A stretch of DNA of 5,742 nt from UBA1731 sp964567665. Lineage in GTDB: Bacteria > Verrucomicrobiota > Kiritimatiellia > RFP12 > UBA1067. Below, in pieces: positions 1-5,705 of this stretch. The stretch lies in contig CAZMNN010000072.1 of assembly GCA_964567665.1 (NCBI GenBank), positions 1 to 5,742 of the forward strand, in the 5' to 3' direction. Each line of letters begins with the position of its first letter. Positions within the stretch are counted from its first letter, which is position 1. The notes under the pieces are model-generated. The model saw only the letters and a list, made by a program, of their open reading frames with translations, was not told the origin of the DNA and searched no databases. The position numbers and the translations under genes are program-made.

Positions 1-16
1 TGTGTGATGCTTCTTT

Positions 17-49
17 GCCCCCCGCCCCCTTTCTCTCGTTTTGGGGGGC
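17..49. repeat. C/G-run inverted repeat beside the poly-C tract
   Basis: GCCCCCC at 17-23 is the exact reverse complement of GGGGGGC at 43-49, with a 19-base spacer. A second run, GCCCCC at 24-29, could pair with the same G-run using a 14-base loop. The hairpin would have six or seven G-C pairs. No T-run follows directly on either strand (GCGAGG comes before the five Ts on plus), so it is not called a terminator. Confidence 0.5.
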
Positions 50-60
50 GCGAGGTTTTT

Positions 61-85
61 CCCCCCCCCCCCCCCCCCCCCCCCC
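61..85. repeat. Poly-C tract of 25 bases
   Basis: Twenty-five consecutive cytosines follow a run of five thymines. Runs of this length are very rare in bacterial DNA of this composition. It may be a length-variable tract of the phase-variation type or an assembly or chemistry artefact (poly-G read on the other strand). No gene in the window is positioned to be switched by it; a gene to the left, outside the window, could be. Confidence 0.9.
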
Positions 86-233
86 GTCAAGTGTTAATTA
101 TGTGCTATTTGTTCCGAAGAGACTGTGAGATTTCGTGCGGAATTGACATTGGTCGCCAGTCCTTCTCCTTCACACATAGGGAGAAAAACGCCTTAAGCTT
201 GAGAAATTCTATCCTGCGCCTTCCAGCCTCGCA

Positions 234-247
234 TAGTCCGAGGACTA
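234..247. repeat. Short palindrome TAGTCC-GA-GGACTA
   Basis: Two perfect six-base arms flank a two-base centre, the size of a small dimer-binding operator. No gene start is nearby, and a palindrome of this length can occur by chance about once in a window this large. Confidence 0.35.
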
Positions 248-412
248 CCGGAAACAAGGGGAATAAAAGATAAAGAAGCCAAGATTGACTGGAGCAGACC
301 GGCTCTCCATCGAATCTATGCTGAAAGTCGAGGTCGTAGCGAAAGAGAGACTACGAGAAAAGCAACGCCCCCACCCACAGACCATCGATCAGCATTACGG
401 GACACCTCGAAG

Positions 413-481
413 CCTGTTCGCATCTACCTGTTCAAAAAAAAATGATGCGCCTGAGTTGGAAGAACTATGCCCCTGAACAGG
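413..481. repeat. CCTGTTC repeat cluster with an inverted copy
   Basis: CCTGTTC occurs at 413-419 and again at 427-433, a 14-base step, and the exact inverted copy TGAACAGG (474-481) pairs with CCTGTTCA (427-434) across a 39-base loop that starts with a run of A (434-442). On the minus strand the A-run reads as nine T's, but no hairpin lies immediately before it, so it does not look like an intrinsic terminator. Confidence 0.35.
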
Positions 482-708
482 CGTTCCCGGCATGAATGCC
501 ACCACTTCTCGCCCACGTAAGGCCGTTTTCGGAACAACTAAACAACCAAATACGACCATGGGGCATCATGGCATAAATTTAGTCGCATTTACTCTGACAA
601 GTGACCGTCCCTCTCGTCATATGGTCGAGTCGGTAAGAAATCCGGTAGACTGCCCATTTGTACATCCTTTTACTTTTGTGTTTGCACCGTCCAGCCAAAA
701 AAGACGGA

Positions 709-1362
709 CTACGCGGATACTTCGGGTTCGTTTTCAGCCGCAGACGCCTCACCTCGTGCCGCCTCCTGGTTTTTCCGTACGTCGAATATTTCCTCGGCAA
801 ATTCGGCGTCGATCCAAGCGACAAGCTCGCCGTCGTCGTCGACCCGGACAATGTCGCCCCCTGAAAAGTTTCTGAAGCCCCAAAGGATCTTTATGAGCAT
901 CCCCTTGGCCTTTTCAAAGATTCCCGGCACTTTCGACTCGCGCGGCCCCGCGACGTTCATCTTTATCGTATCCCCGACTTCGGGGCGTTCTTCCAACGAC
1001 ATCATCCAGTCGTAGATCTCCCGTTGCGCCCCGACCGCATCGAGGTTGACGACTTTATATGGTTTTCCGAGCGATTCGGCAAGTTCCACCGTGAACGCCG
1101 TGCCGCCGGTCAAAGGCAGGGCATCGACCAGGATCAAAGTCGCGTCCGAATCTCGCACATTGGCCCTTGTACGCGCCCTGTATCCCCCTTCGGGAAGTTC
1201 TTTCAGCGAATAGAATCCCGCGGGCACCATGCCGTCTTCGGCGAATCGCCCCTTGGGTACCCACCCGCCGAACGGGATTGAAAAAGTCATCGCCGCGACA
1301 AGCGCCGCCCGATCAACCCCGGTCTGTCCACCACTGACAATCATCCATTGTTTTCTGTTCAT
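709..1362 (-). CDS. Circularly permuted YpsA-type SLOG protein ('putative molybdenum carrier' family) with C-terminal extension
   Basis: A 217-residue cytoplasmic protein whose first 155 residues match the circularly permuted YpsA branch of the SLOG Rossmann superfamily, often annotated as 'putative molybdenum carrier'. SLOG proteins are thought to bind or process nucleotides or nucleotide-derived signals; the reaction of this branch is unknown. Visible motifs in order are IVSGGQTGVDRAAL (8-21), GGWVPKGRFAEDG (32-44), RANVRDSDATLIL (66-78), GGTAFTVELA (86-95) and NVAGPRESKVPGIFEKA (136-152), which form the phosphate-binding loops of the fold. Residues 161-217 extend past the usual domain with IVRVDDDGELVAWIDAEF and an acidic, probably disordered tail. 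The frame is open 27 codons further upstream, but the ATG at 1362 has GGAG seven bases before it and starts directly at the conserved domain. The gene uses more G/C-ending codons than the lipoprotein genes and seems to have its own promoter, so it is probably not part of the envelope cassette. Confidence 0.92.
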   Translation of the reverse strand: MNRKQWMIVSGGQTGVDRAALVAAMTFSIPFGGWVPKGRFAEDGMVPAGFYSLKELPEGGYRARTRANVRDSDATLILVDALPLTGGTAFTVELAESLGKPYKVVNLDAVGAQREIYDWMMSLEERPEVGDTIKMNVAGPRESKVPGIFEKAKGMLIKILWGFRNFSGGDIVRVDDDGELVAWIDAEFAEEIFDVRKNQEAARGEASAAENEPEVSA

Positions 1363-1369
1363 CGTAAAA

Positions 1370-1373
1370 CTCC
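1370..1373 (-). promoter_or_regulatory. Ribosome binding site that decides the SLOG gene start
   Basis: GGAG on the minus strand lies seven bases before the ATG at 1362. It favours this start over the in-frame ATG at 1443, which would add 27 residues unlike any part of the family. Confidence 0.6.
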
Positions 1374-1402
1374 AAGCATACGCACCACTGTTTCCAACTT
1401 CT

Positions 1403-1411
1403 ATTTTAGCA
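1403..1411 (-). promoter_or_regulatory. Candidate extended -10 promoter of the SLOG gene
   Basis: On the minus strand this reads TGCTAAAAT: a TAAAAT -10 hexamer (five of six consensus bases) preceded by the TGn extension that can compensate for a weak -35. The expected -35 position (1426-1431) reads GCAATC, which is poor. Transcription would start near 1396, giving a leader of about 35 bases with the ribosome binding site inside it. Confidence 0.45.
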
Positions 1412-1422
1412 CAAGGCGGGTC

Positions 1423-1471
1423 GCTGATTGCGTTAACCGCCAAAGGCTATGCAAGACAAGCGCCAATCAGC
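1423..1471. repeat. Inverted repeat between the 516-residue lipoprotein gene and the SLOG gene
   Basis: The arms GCTGATTG (1423-1430) and CAATCAGC (1464-1471) are perfect reverse complements, extendable by two pairs (CG/CG) if one base is bulged. The spacer is 33 bases. The left arm covers the -35 position of the candidate SLOG promoter. It could be a two-site operator or the base of a long hairpin ending the upstream transcript; no T-run follows on the minus strand, so a classical terminator is unlikely. Confidence 0.4.
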
Positions 1472-1517
1472 AAGAAGAGACGCGCAGCGGGCATCATGGC
1501 AACTCGATTGGGATTGC

Positions 1518-3068
1518 TCATTTCAAAACGCTATAGGTGCCTGTGACGCACGATGGCATAACATCAGGCGAAATGAGATGCGGACGCAATTGCGCCCAAG
1601 TGAGCAAGGTGTCATTGGGGCCTTTCCCACCGAAGTACACATAACCCGAATCATAACTCCAAGTGATTCCACGTGCGTCTACGGAAAAGTTCTCCAGCGT
1701 TGCTGGCCACGATCCCTTCGGGACATAACTGGGGAGATCGGGACTGTCGCTGTCATCCGTGTCATTTCGGTCTTTCACTGCCTGTTGCCTCAACAACTGA
1801 CACACCGCATCCCGGCTCTCCGGCTTGATGAAATCACGGCTCGTCAACGCACGATTCCGCACGAAGTCAAACACTCCGAGCACCTCCCCCATACCGCACG
1901 AGCAATAATGTTGAAATCCGTTCCGATACGAAAGATAGCGGTCATCCATGAACAGCATTCGCCCATCGCAAGAATCAGATCTGGCGGTTCGACTCTTGCC
2001 TTTTTCGTGCGCGTCCGCATCCTCTTCCGCACACTTTTTCCGGAAGTTGCGCCTCAACTCGCCAATCGCCGCCTCAACGGTCTTGTCCATAACGGCGCCC
2101 TCCGTCAACACCGCCCCCAGAAAAGCGGAAACCGCTGCGGGATCTGCACACTTCGGAAATCCGCCAATCGGATATTCGATGTACGCATCCAGTTGATGTG
2201 GGGCCTCATCTTGTTTTGCAAATGCGGACGGTATGGAATCCCCAAACACAATGCGGTCATAAACAATCGGCCCGCCAGCCCCAATGTCACACGGCGCAAA
2301 CGCCTCACGCAATGGAAGCACTCCGCTCATGAACACCTCATCAGGAAGACTGAGGCTGATTTCCAACTGTAGTCCATCAACGCCAATCCATCCGCCGGGA
2401 AGCACAAAACGGACGCTTGTCCGCAAATCAGATGTCCTCTCCAGAGCAAAATTATCCAGCCCTTCCCGAAATTTCGCGAGCGATACGGCCGACAACATCT
2501 GGGACACATTCGTCGGCAAAATCAAAAGTTCCACATAACTCGACAAAAGACCGACTATCTCATTCCGGATAAGCATGACGCTTTCGGACAGAAACACATC
2601 CTCGAATGCCAGTCGACGACCGAGGCGGCGAGAAAACGTGGCGAGCCGCACATCGCTCGGCAGCAAGTCATCACGACTAAGGCCAGCACCTTCAAACATA
2701 TGAACTTTATTCAGTGCAGACGGCTCGCCGGTCTGCGAACGATAAACGGCCATGCTGAAGAACTCAGCGTCGCTGTACAGTACACGCGACAGGCATTCCG
2801 TGCAGGGCTTACCCTTCGCAAAAATGAGATTGTCGGCGAATGCCGTCAGCCGCGCATATTCGTCCGCATCAAGCCCGAAAGAGGCTGGACGCTCAAGCAC
2901 AATGCTCTTCCCATGCGTCTCCCTGACAAATACAACGCGGTTTGAAGTCACGGAGCGCGAACAAACATTTGTCGCCGCGCCGTGTACCAAAGCCGATGCT
3001 GCCCGAATCCCCTCAGAATCGTCACATCCCAACACGCCGACCAACAGACCGACAACCAGCCACCGCAT
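1518..3068 (-). CDS. Predicted lipoprotein with DUF3298-like C-terminal half, possibly two tandem modules
   Basis: This is a 516-residue predicted lipoprotein. The frame stays open for 34 more codons upstream, but the ATG at 3068 is preferred: GGAGG lies seven bases before it and the product then begins with MRWLVVGLLVGVLGC, a signal peptide whose lipobox gives C15 as the lipidated residue. The C-terminal half (about 291-500) follows the layout of DUF4163/DUF3298 proteins: a YIEYPIGGFP start, an amphipathic helix, DDRYLSYRNGFQHYCSCGMG (375-394) where the family usually has an S-Y-TGGAHG core, then ALTSRDFIKP (407-416), and an NFSVDARGITWSY strand (460-472) leading to LTWAQLRPHL (489-498). The first half (about 93-250) repeats the same order weakly: SDAEFFSMAVYRSQTGEP, LAFEDVF, NFALE. 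Eleven cysteines follow C15, including CTEC at 89-92. DUF3298 modules occur in envelope proteins such as RsiV; no lysozyme-binding or deacetylase role is shown here. The gene lies 246 bases after the lipase gene. Confidence 0.88.
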   Translation of the reverse strand: MRWLVVGLLVGVLGCDDSEGIRAASALVHGAATNVCSRSVTSNRVVFVRETHGKSIVLERPASFGLDADEYARLTAFADNLIFAKGKPCTECLSRVLYSDAEFFSMAVYRSQTGEPSALNKVHMFEGAGLSRDDLLPSDVRLATFSRRLGRRLAFEDVFLSESVMLIRNEIVGLLSSYVELLILPTNVSQMLSAVSLAKFREGLDNFALERTSDLRTSVRFVLPGGWIGVDGLQLEISLSLPDEVFMSGVLPLREAFAPCDIGAGGPIVYDRIVFGDSIPSAFAKQDEAPHQLDAYIEYPIGGFPKCADPAAVSAFLGAVLTEGAVMDKTVEAAIGELRRNFRKKCAEEDADAHEKGKSRTARSDSCDGRMLFMDDRYLSYRNGFQHYCSCGMGEVLGVFDFVRNRALTSRDFIKPESRDAVCQLLRQQAVKDRNDTDDSDSPDLPSYVPKGSWPATLENFSVDARGITWSYDSGYVYFGGKGPNDTLLTWAQLRPHLISPDVMPSCVTGTYSVLK

Positions 3069-3075
3069 GATTATG

Positions 3076-3080
3076 CCTCC
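3076..3080 (-). promoter_or_regulatory. Strong ribosome binding site that decides the start of the 516-residue lipoprotein
   Basis: GGAGG on the minus strand lies seven bases before the ATG at 3068. It is a perfect Shine-Dalgarno core and outweighs the in-frame upstream ATGs around 3152-3170, whose extra 34 residues would bury the signal peptide. Confidence 0.75.
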
Positions 3081-3314
3081 ACCAGACACATCTCCCCTGA
3101 AAGTGACCGTTGGCCGATGACCCTCTCCAAGCTTAAGAACACGCCCACATCTCATACGGCATCCCATCATTTATGTTTCCGACCTTTCATTTTGGCTCTT
3201 GTTTTACATTTTCAGGCACGAGGCTGAGCGAACCGCCTATCCGAGCAAAATCCCCTGTCGCACAGTCACGAAAACCCGCGCTCTTTGGTCCCGTCAGACA
3301 AAACTGTACACGAA

Positions 3315-4184
3315 TCATATCCCCTGCCATCGGGTCCGATGCGCAATCATCAGTTTCAGCAACCCATCAAGCGAATGTTGGGCAATAGGGCCTCCACGAC
3401 CGACAAGCGAATAAGACGGCCCATAATGACGAGGCGGCGGCAGACGTCGAAGAAATGGTGTTTTCAACAATATGTCACCCAAGTTATAGATAGGGTCTCC
3501 ATCACAATAAACATTCCGCAAACGAATCGCCGCAAGTTTCTCTTTTTCAACTGTCACATCCGAAAACGGCGAAAGCCCGTATCCATTGAATGTTGCACAT
3601 TTAACGCACGTACGACTTTCTGGGATTTCAATAGTCAGATAAGCCGTCAAACTCCCTCCAAGCGAATGCCCGACAATCCACAGATGACTCCGCGGTCTGA
3701 GGCCAAGAACCCCTGTCATTAAGCGCAGCGCCTGCCGATACTGATCGGGCGTACCACAAAAATAGTGCTTCAAGCATGAAAGAAAATCCTTTGGCCCATC
3801 AGACAAGTTGAAATCGCATCCGCTCAATGCCAAAACAACTCGCCCCTCGTCTACCATGTGAACCATCAGCCGTCCACGCAACCCAGAACCAACGTTGAAA
3901 TAGCCATCTTCCGTATAGACAAGCTCAGAACAATTTGCAGAGCAGGCATCCCACTCCATACGTGTGAATGAGCGATAACCAAGGGGCTTTTCCCCGTCAG
4001 GGTAGGCTGCATTTGCCGCCTTGGCCATCCAAACGAGTTCTTTTCGTTCCGCATCACTGAGCTGATAATACGTTCCACTAGCACCTTGTGCAAGGTCGCT
4101 GTTCTTTTTCGCAAGCGGCTTTATATGCTGGCCGATCCACCCCGCCGAAAGGCATCCCACCGCCAAGATTAACACGATTCGCAT
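3315..4184 (-). CDS. Exported class 3 lipase (alpha/beta hydrolase, GHSLGG)
   Basis: A 289-residue alpha/beta hydrolase of the class 3 lipase type, expected to hydrolyse acylglycerol or phospholipid esters outside the cytoplasm. The nucleophile elbow GHSLGG (172-177) gives catalytic S174. The acid is probably D230 in CDGDPIYNL, the class 3 'DPV' position, and the histidine is probably H270 in AQHSLDGLL. The strand RVVLALSGCDFNLSD (115-129) aligns with the family's oxyanion segment, usually a G-T pair, here G-C. The region around 45-62, KELVWMAKAANAAY, matches the lid-proximal start of these domains. Residues 2-18 form a short export signal. AVGC at 8-11 could be a weak lipobox, or cleavage could fall after SAG, so lipidation is uncertain. 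Eight further cysteines, including CVKC at 193-196, suit an oxidising compartment. The start follows a GCGGGA-like site and lies 17 bases after the upstream lipoprotein gene. The natural substrate cannot be read from sequence. Confidence 0.88.
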   Translation of the reverse strand: MRIVLILAVGCLSAGWIGQHIKPLAKKNSDLAQGASGTYYQLSDAERKELVWMAKAANAAYPDGEKPLGYRSFTRMEWDACSANCSELVYTEDGYFNVGSGLRGRLMVHMVDEGRVVLALSGCDFNLSDGPKDFLSCLKHYFCGTPDQYRQALRLMTGVLGLRPRSHLWIVGHSLGGSLTAYLTIEIPESRTCVKCATFNGYGLSPFSDVTVEKEKLAAIRLRNVYCDGDPIYNLGDILLKTPFLRRLPPPRHYGPSYSLVGRGGPIAQHSLDGLLKLMIAHRTRWQGI

Positions 4185-4201
4185 AATTTCCCGCGCTCAC
4201 T

Positions 4202-5368
4202 TTATTTTGACATTCCAGACACATTGACCACGCCTCGCGGTGTAATGTACTGAATCGGCCGATTGTATCCATTCGTGCAAGTATTGAATGCACCGGAATA
4301 AATATTCTCAAGAGTCGCCTCTGTAGCAAGGAACGATTTCACCCGTCCATTCCGATATACGATCACGAACGATTCGTCTTTTGTCTCTCCAACAGCCAAA
4401 AGAGGAATGACATCTTTCGCATCTTCCGCACCATCCCAAAACGCCCTTAATCTCTCACATGGAAAATTCGCGCTGACAAGCGCCGGGATGTCATCGCTCA
4501 GTTCTCGCGAGCAGTCCGCCAACACGCTCCAGCGAATCGATTCCGCCGAATGTGTCCCGTTTGTCTGTTCACCACACACGGCGGCATCCACACCGACCCC
4601 CGAAACATAGGGCTGGCCAACTTCCGATGCGAATCTTCCAACACCGAAAAGGCACTCGAAATACTTGCCGGAAGTCTTGAACTTCATTTCTGAGATGTCA
4701 GATGCCGATCTTCCCATCGACGTTTGCGCACCACCTCTCCCTTTCACAAGCCCAACGGCTATCTTTTTTGCCTTAGACACCTTCTCCGCAAACGAACGAA
4801 ACGTTCCATGCGTCGGTGTCGGCCACACACTTCCAAGGCCGACCGCCTCTCGTTCGGCATTGGTCCGCTCAATTGCGCAAAAGAGTTCACGCCCTCTCTG
4901 GCATTCTGCCGCCATCGCCATCTTCAGCCAAGCCGTATGCGACGCAATCTCCTTCATGCGCACCTGTGCGGCTACATCTACCTCCGGTATTTCACCGTGT
5001 CCAAACCATGTTCTGTACCGTCCTTCACCCAGCAACTCGAAACACAATTCACGTGCATGTCTGGGCGACCGCACGAAGCCTCGATCACCCTTCTTAAATT
5101 CCCAGTCAAGCTCTATTGCGCCAAACTCCTTGACACCGTTGGCCGGGACAACAACATTTCCGCTTCGGGCCGACCGATTTGCATCCGCGACGTACATATA
5201 GATCTCTACGCCTTTTGCCGCCGACAAGTTGCTGACCCGCATGACATAGCGACTCAGGAAACCATGCCGAAGAGTAATGGTAATCGGCGGATCCGTTATG
5301 GCTGTATAATCGCAACCAGCCATTACGCAGCCAAGCGCAAATAATGTGCAAACATGAACTACCTTCAT
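4202..5368 (-). CDS. Predicted lipoprotein with beta-rich N-terminal region and pseudopilin-like C-terminal region
   Basis: This 388-residue exported protein has no recognised name. The frame is open five codons further upstream, to an ATG at 5383. I chose the third in-frame ATG (5368) because AAAGGA sits six bases before it and the protein then begins with a normal signal peptide: MKVVHV, a hydrophobic stretch, and the lipobox VMAGC with C19 as the likely lipidated residue. Residues 28-122 look like a beta-sandwich, with alternating hydrophobic strands and a GAIELDWEFKKGD segment like domains I recall from PVC-group proteins. Residues 145-375 resemble the globular half of PVC type II secretion pseudopilins: QRGRELFCAIERTNAERE (157-174), LGSVWP (178-183), KTSGKYFECLFG (231-242), a WSVL...DDIPALVSANF stretch (280-302) and FVIVYRNG (334-341). 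The prepilin helix itself is absent. Eight cysteines follow C19. The lipase gene begins 17 bases after its stop, implying co-translation. Family resemblances are from memory; no homology search was made. Confidence 0.85.
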   Translation of the reverse strand: MKVVHVCTLFALGCVMAGCDYTAITDPPITITLRHGFLSRYVMRVSNLSAAKGVEIYMYVADANRSARSGNVVVPANGVKEFGAIELDWEFKKGDRGFVRSPRHARELCFELLGEGRYRTWFGHGEIPEVDVAAQVRMKEIASHTAWLKMAMAAECQRGRELFCAIERTNAEREAVGLGSVWPTPTHGTFRSFAEKVSKAKKIAVGLVKGRGGAQTSMGRSASDISEMKFKTSGKYFECLFGVGRFASEVGQPYVSGVGVDAAVCGEQTNGTHSAESIRWSVLADCSRELSDDIPALVSANFPCERLRAFWDGAEDAKDVIPLLAVGETKDESFVIVYRNGRVKSFLATEATLENIYSGAFNTCTNGYNRPIQYITPRGVVNVSGMSK

Positions 5369-5374
5369 CCCCAT

Positions 5375-5380
5375 TCCTTT
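5375..5380 (-). promoter_or_regulatory. Ribosome binding site that decides the lipoprotein start
   Basis: AAAGGA on the minus strand lies six bases before the ATG at 5368. It falls inside the open frame of two earlier in-frame ATGs (5383 and 5374), so it argues for the shorter protein, whose N-terminus is then an orthodox lipoprotein signal peptide. Confidence 0.6.
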
Positions 5381-5389
5381 CATGCCCGC

Positions 5390-5674
5390 CTACCGAAAGC
5401 CACCTCCAGCGAGAACGGCTGAGCATATGGACATGTTGAGCAGAACCATCAGCCAGAAGACGACACGGAAACTCCGCTTGATTGACTTGTGGCGAAAAAG
5501 CCGCTGCGCCGCCAATGCGCCCGGCCATCCGCAGCATAGTTCAAGCACATGAAGCGTCCGTTCCGGAGTTCGCCACATTCCGCGCTTCGCCTTGAACTTG
5601 TCAATGCCGTACACGCAGAACGTCAACGCGCTCATGATTCCGTAGACACAGAAGACAGTTTGCAGAACAGACAT
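5390..5674 (-). CDS. DUF1294 family small membrane protein
   Basis: This is a complete 94-residue protein of the DUF1294 family, small inner-membrane proteins with no established function. Residues 3-23 form a first hydrophobic helix. They are followed by the family signature: YGIDKFKAKRGMWRTPE (22-38), an LHxLELCCGWPGAL segment (41-54) and AQRLFRHKSIKRSFR (56-70). Residues 71-89 form a second membrane helix. The usual GGWPGA reads CGWPGA here, a mild deviation. Length and motif order match the whole family, so it is neither truncated nor fused. The ATG start is supported by GAAAGG seven bases upstream. Its stop lies only 21 bases before the next gene's start, so it probably leads the same transcript, although nothing ties its job to the lipase downstream. 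Family assignment is strong; function is unknown. Confidence 0.92.
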   Translation of the reverse strand: MSVLQTVFCVYGIMSALTFCVYGIDKFKAKRGMWRTPERTLHVLELCCGWPGALAAQRLFRHKSIKRSFRVVFWLMVLLNMSICSAVLAGGGFR

Positions 5675-5681
5675 CTAATTG

Positions 5682-5687
5682 CCTTTC
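5682..5687 (-). promoter_or_regulatory. Ribosome binding site of the DUF1294 gene
   Basis: GAAAGG on the minus strand lies seven bases before the ATG at 5674. It is the only purine-rich Shine-Dalgarno match near this start and supports the chosen initiation codon. Confidence 0.6.
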
Positions 5688-5699
5688 AAATCAGTTTCG

Positions 5700-5705
5700 A
5701 TTGTA
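5700..5705 (-). promoter_or_regulatory. Candidate -10 element upstream of the DUF1294 gene
   Basis: Read on the minus strand this is TACAAT, five of six matches to the sigma-70 -10 consensus, about 25 bases before the start codon. The hexamer 17 bases further upstream is TTCTTT, a poor -35, and there is no TG extension, so the call rests on the -10 alone. If real, it would drive the three tightly packed genes that follow. Confidence 0.35.

Larger units (their letters stand above)
1..708. other. Left-end region with no recognisable gene
   Basis: No reading frame here has a convincing start site, family motif or compositional support. The plus-strand frames that are open (for example 285-476, with a TTG start and no ribosome binding site) give low-complexity or basic peptides, and the frame from 492 runs antisense into the SLOG gene. 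I searched by eye for tRNA T-loops and for RNase P and tmRNA signatures on both strands and found none. What it does hold is a C/G homopolymer block (17-85), a palindrome (234-247), a small hairpin (334-356) and a CCTGTTC repeat cluster (413-481). It also lies downstream of the SLOG stop, but no T-tailed terminator hairpin could be identified there. Confidence 0.6.

Noticed and set aside
143..148. Perfect TTGACA -35 hexamer on the plus strand
   Set aside because: No acceptable -10 hexamer lies 16-18 bases downstream, and no gene follows on that strand.
4..273. Plus-strand open frame across the poly-C tract
   Set aside because: It translates the C-run to polyproline, has no ribosome binding site, and shows no family motif; the frame is open by composition.
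316..423. Minus-strand 35-codon frame with a hydrophobic centre (WSVGGGVAFLVVSLSL)
   Set aside because: It could be a membrane micropeptide, but the only Shine-Dalgarno match (AGG) is three bases from the ATG and there is no conservation evidence, so it is not annotated.
427..481. Intrinsic terminator formed by CCTGTTCA/TGAACAGG and the A-run
   Set aside because: The loop is 39 bases and the T-run on the minus strand precedes the second arm instead of following a closed hairpin.
442..495. Plus-strand 17-codon frame after the A-run
   Set aside because: No ribosome binding site and it lies inside the loop of the CCTGTTCA inverted repeat; likely chance.
1449..2372. 307-codon plus-strand frame opposite the DUF3298-like lipoprotein gene
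   Set aside because: Despite its length it lacks any recognisable motif and is rich in Arg and His; the opposite strand has a signal peptide, ribosome binding site and family motifs.
3069..3170. 34-codon N-terminal extension of the 516-residue lipoprotein
   Set aside because: It would hide the signal peptide, and GGAGG sits at the correct distance before the internal ATG at 3068.
3069..3314. Promoter or terminator in the gap between the lipase and the 516-residue lipoprotein
   Set aside because: Hexamers such as TAAAAC and CATAAA were examined on the minus strand, but none pairs with a credible -35, and no T-tailed hairpin was found.
4665..5344. Long plus-strand frames opposite the 388-residue lipoprotein gene
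   Set aside because: They are antisense shadows of a well-supported gene: no ribosome binding sites, and rich in Arg, Ser, Pro and His as expected of a complementary frame.
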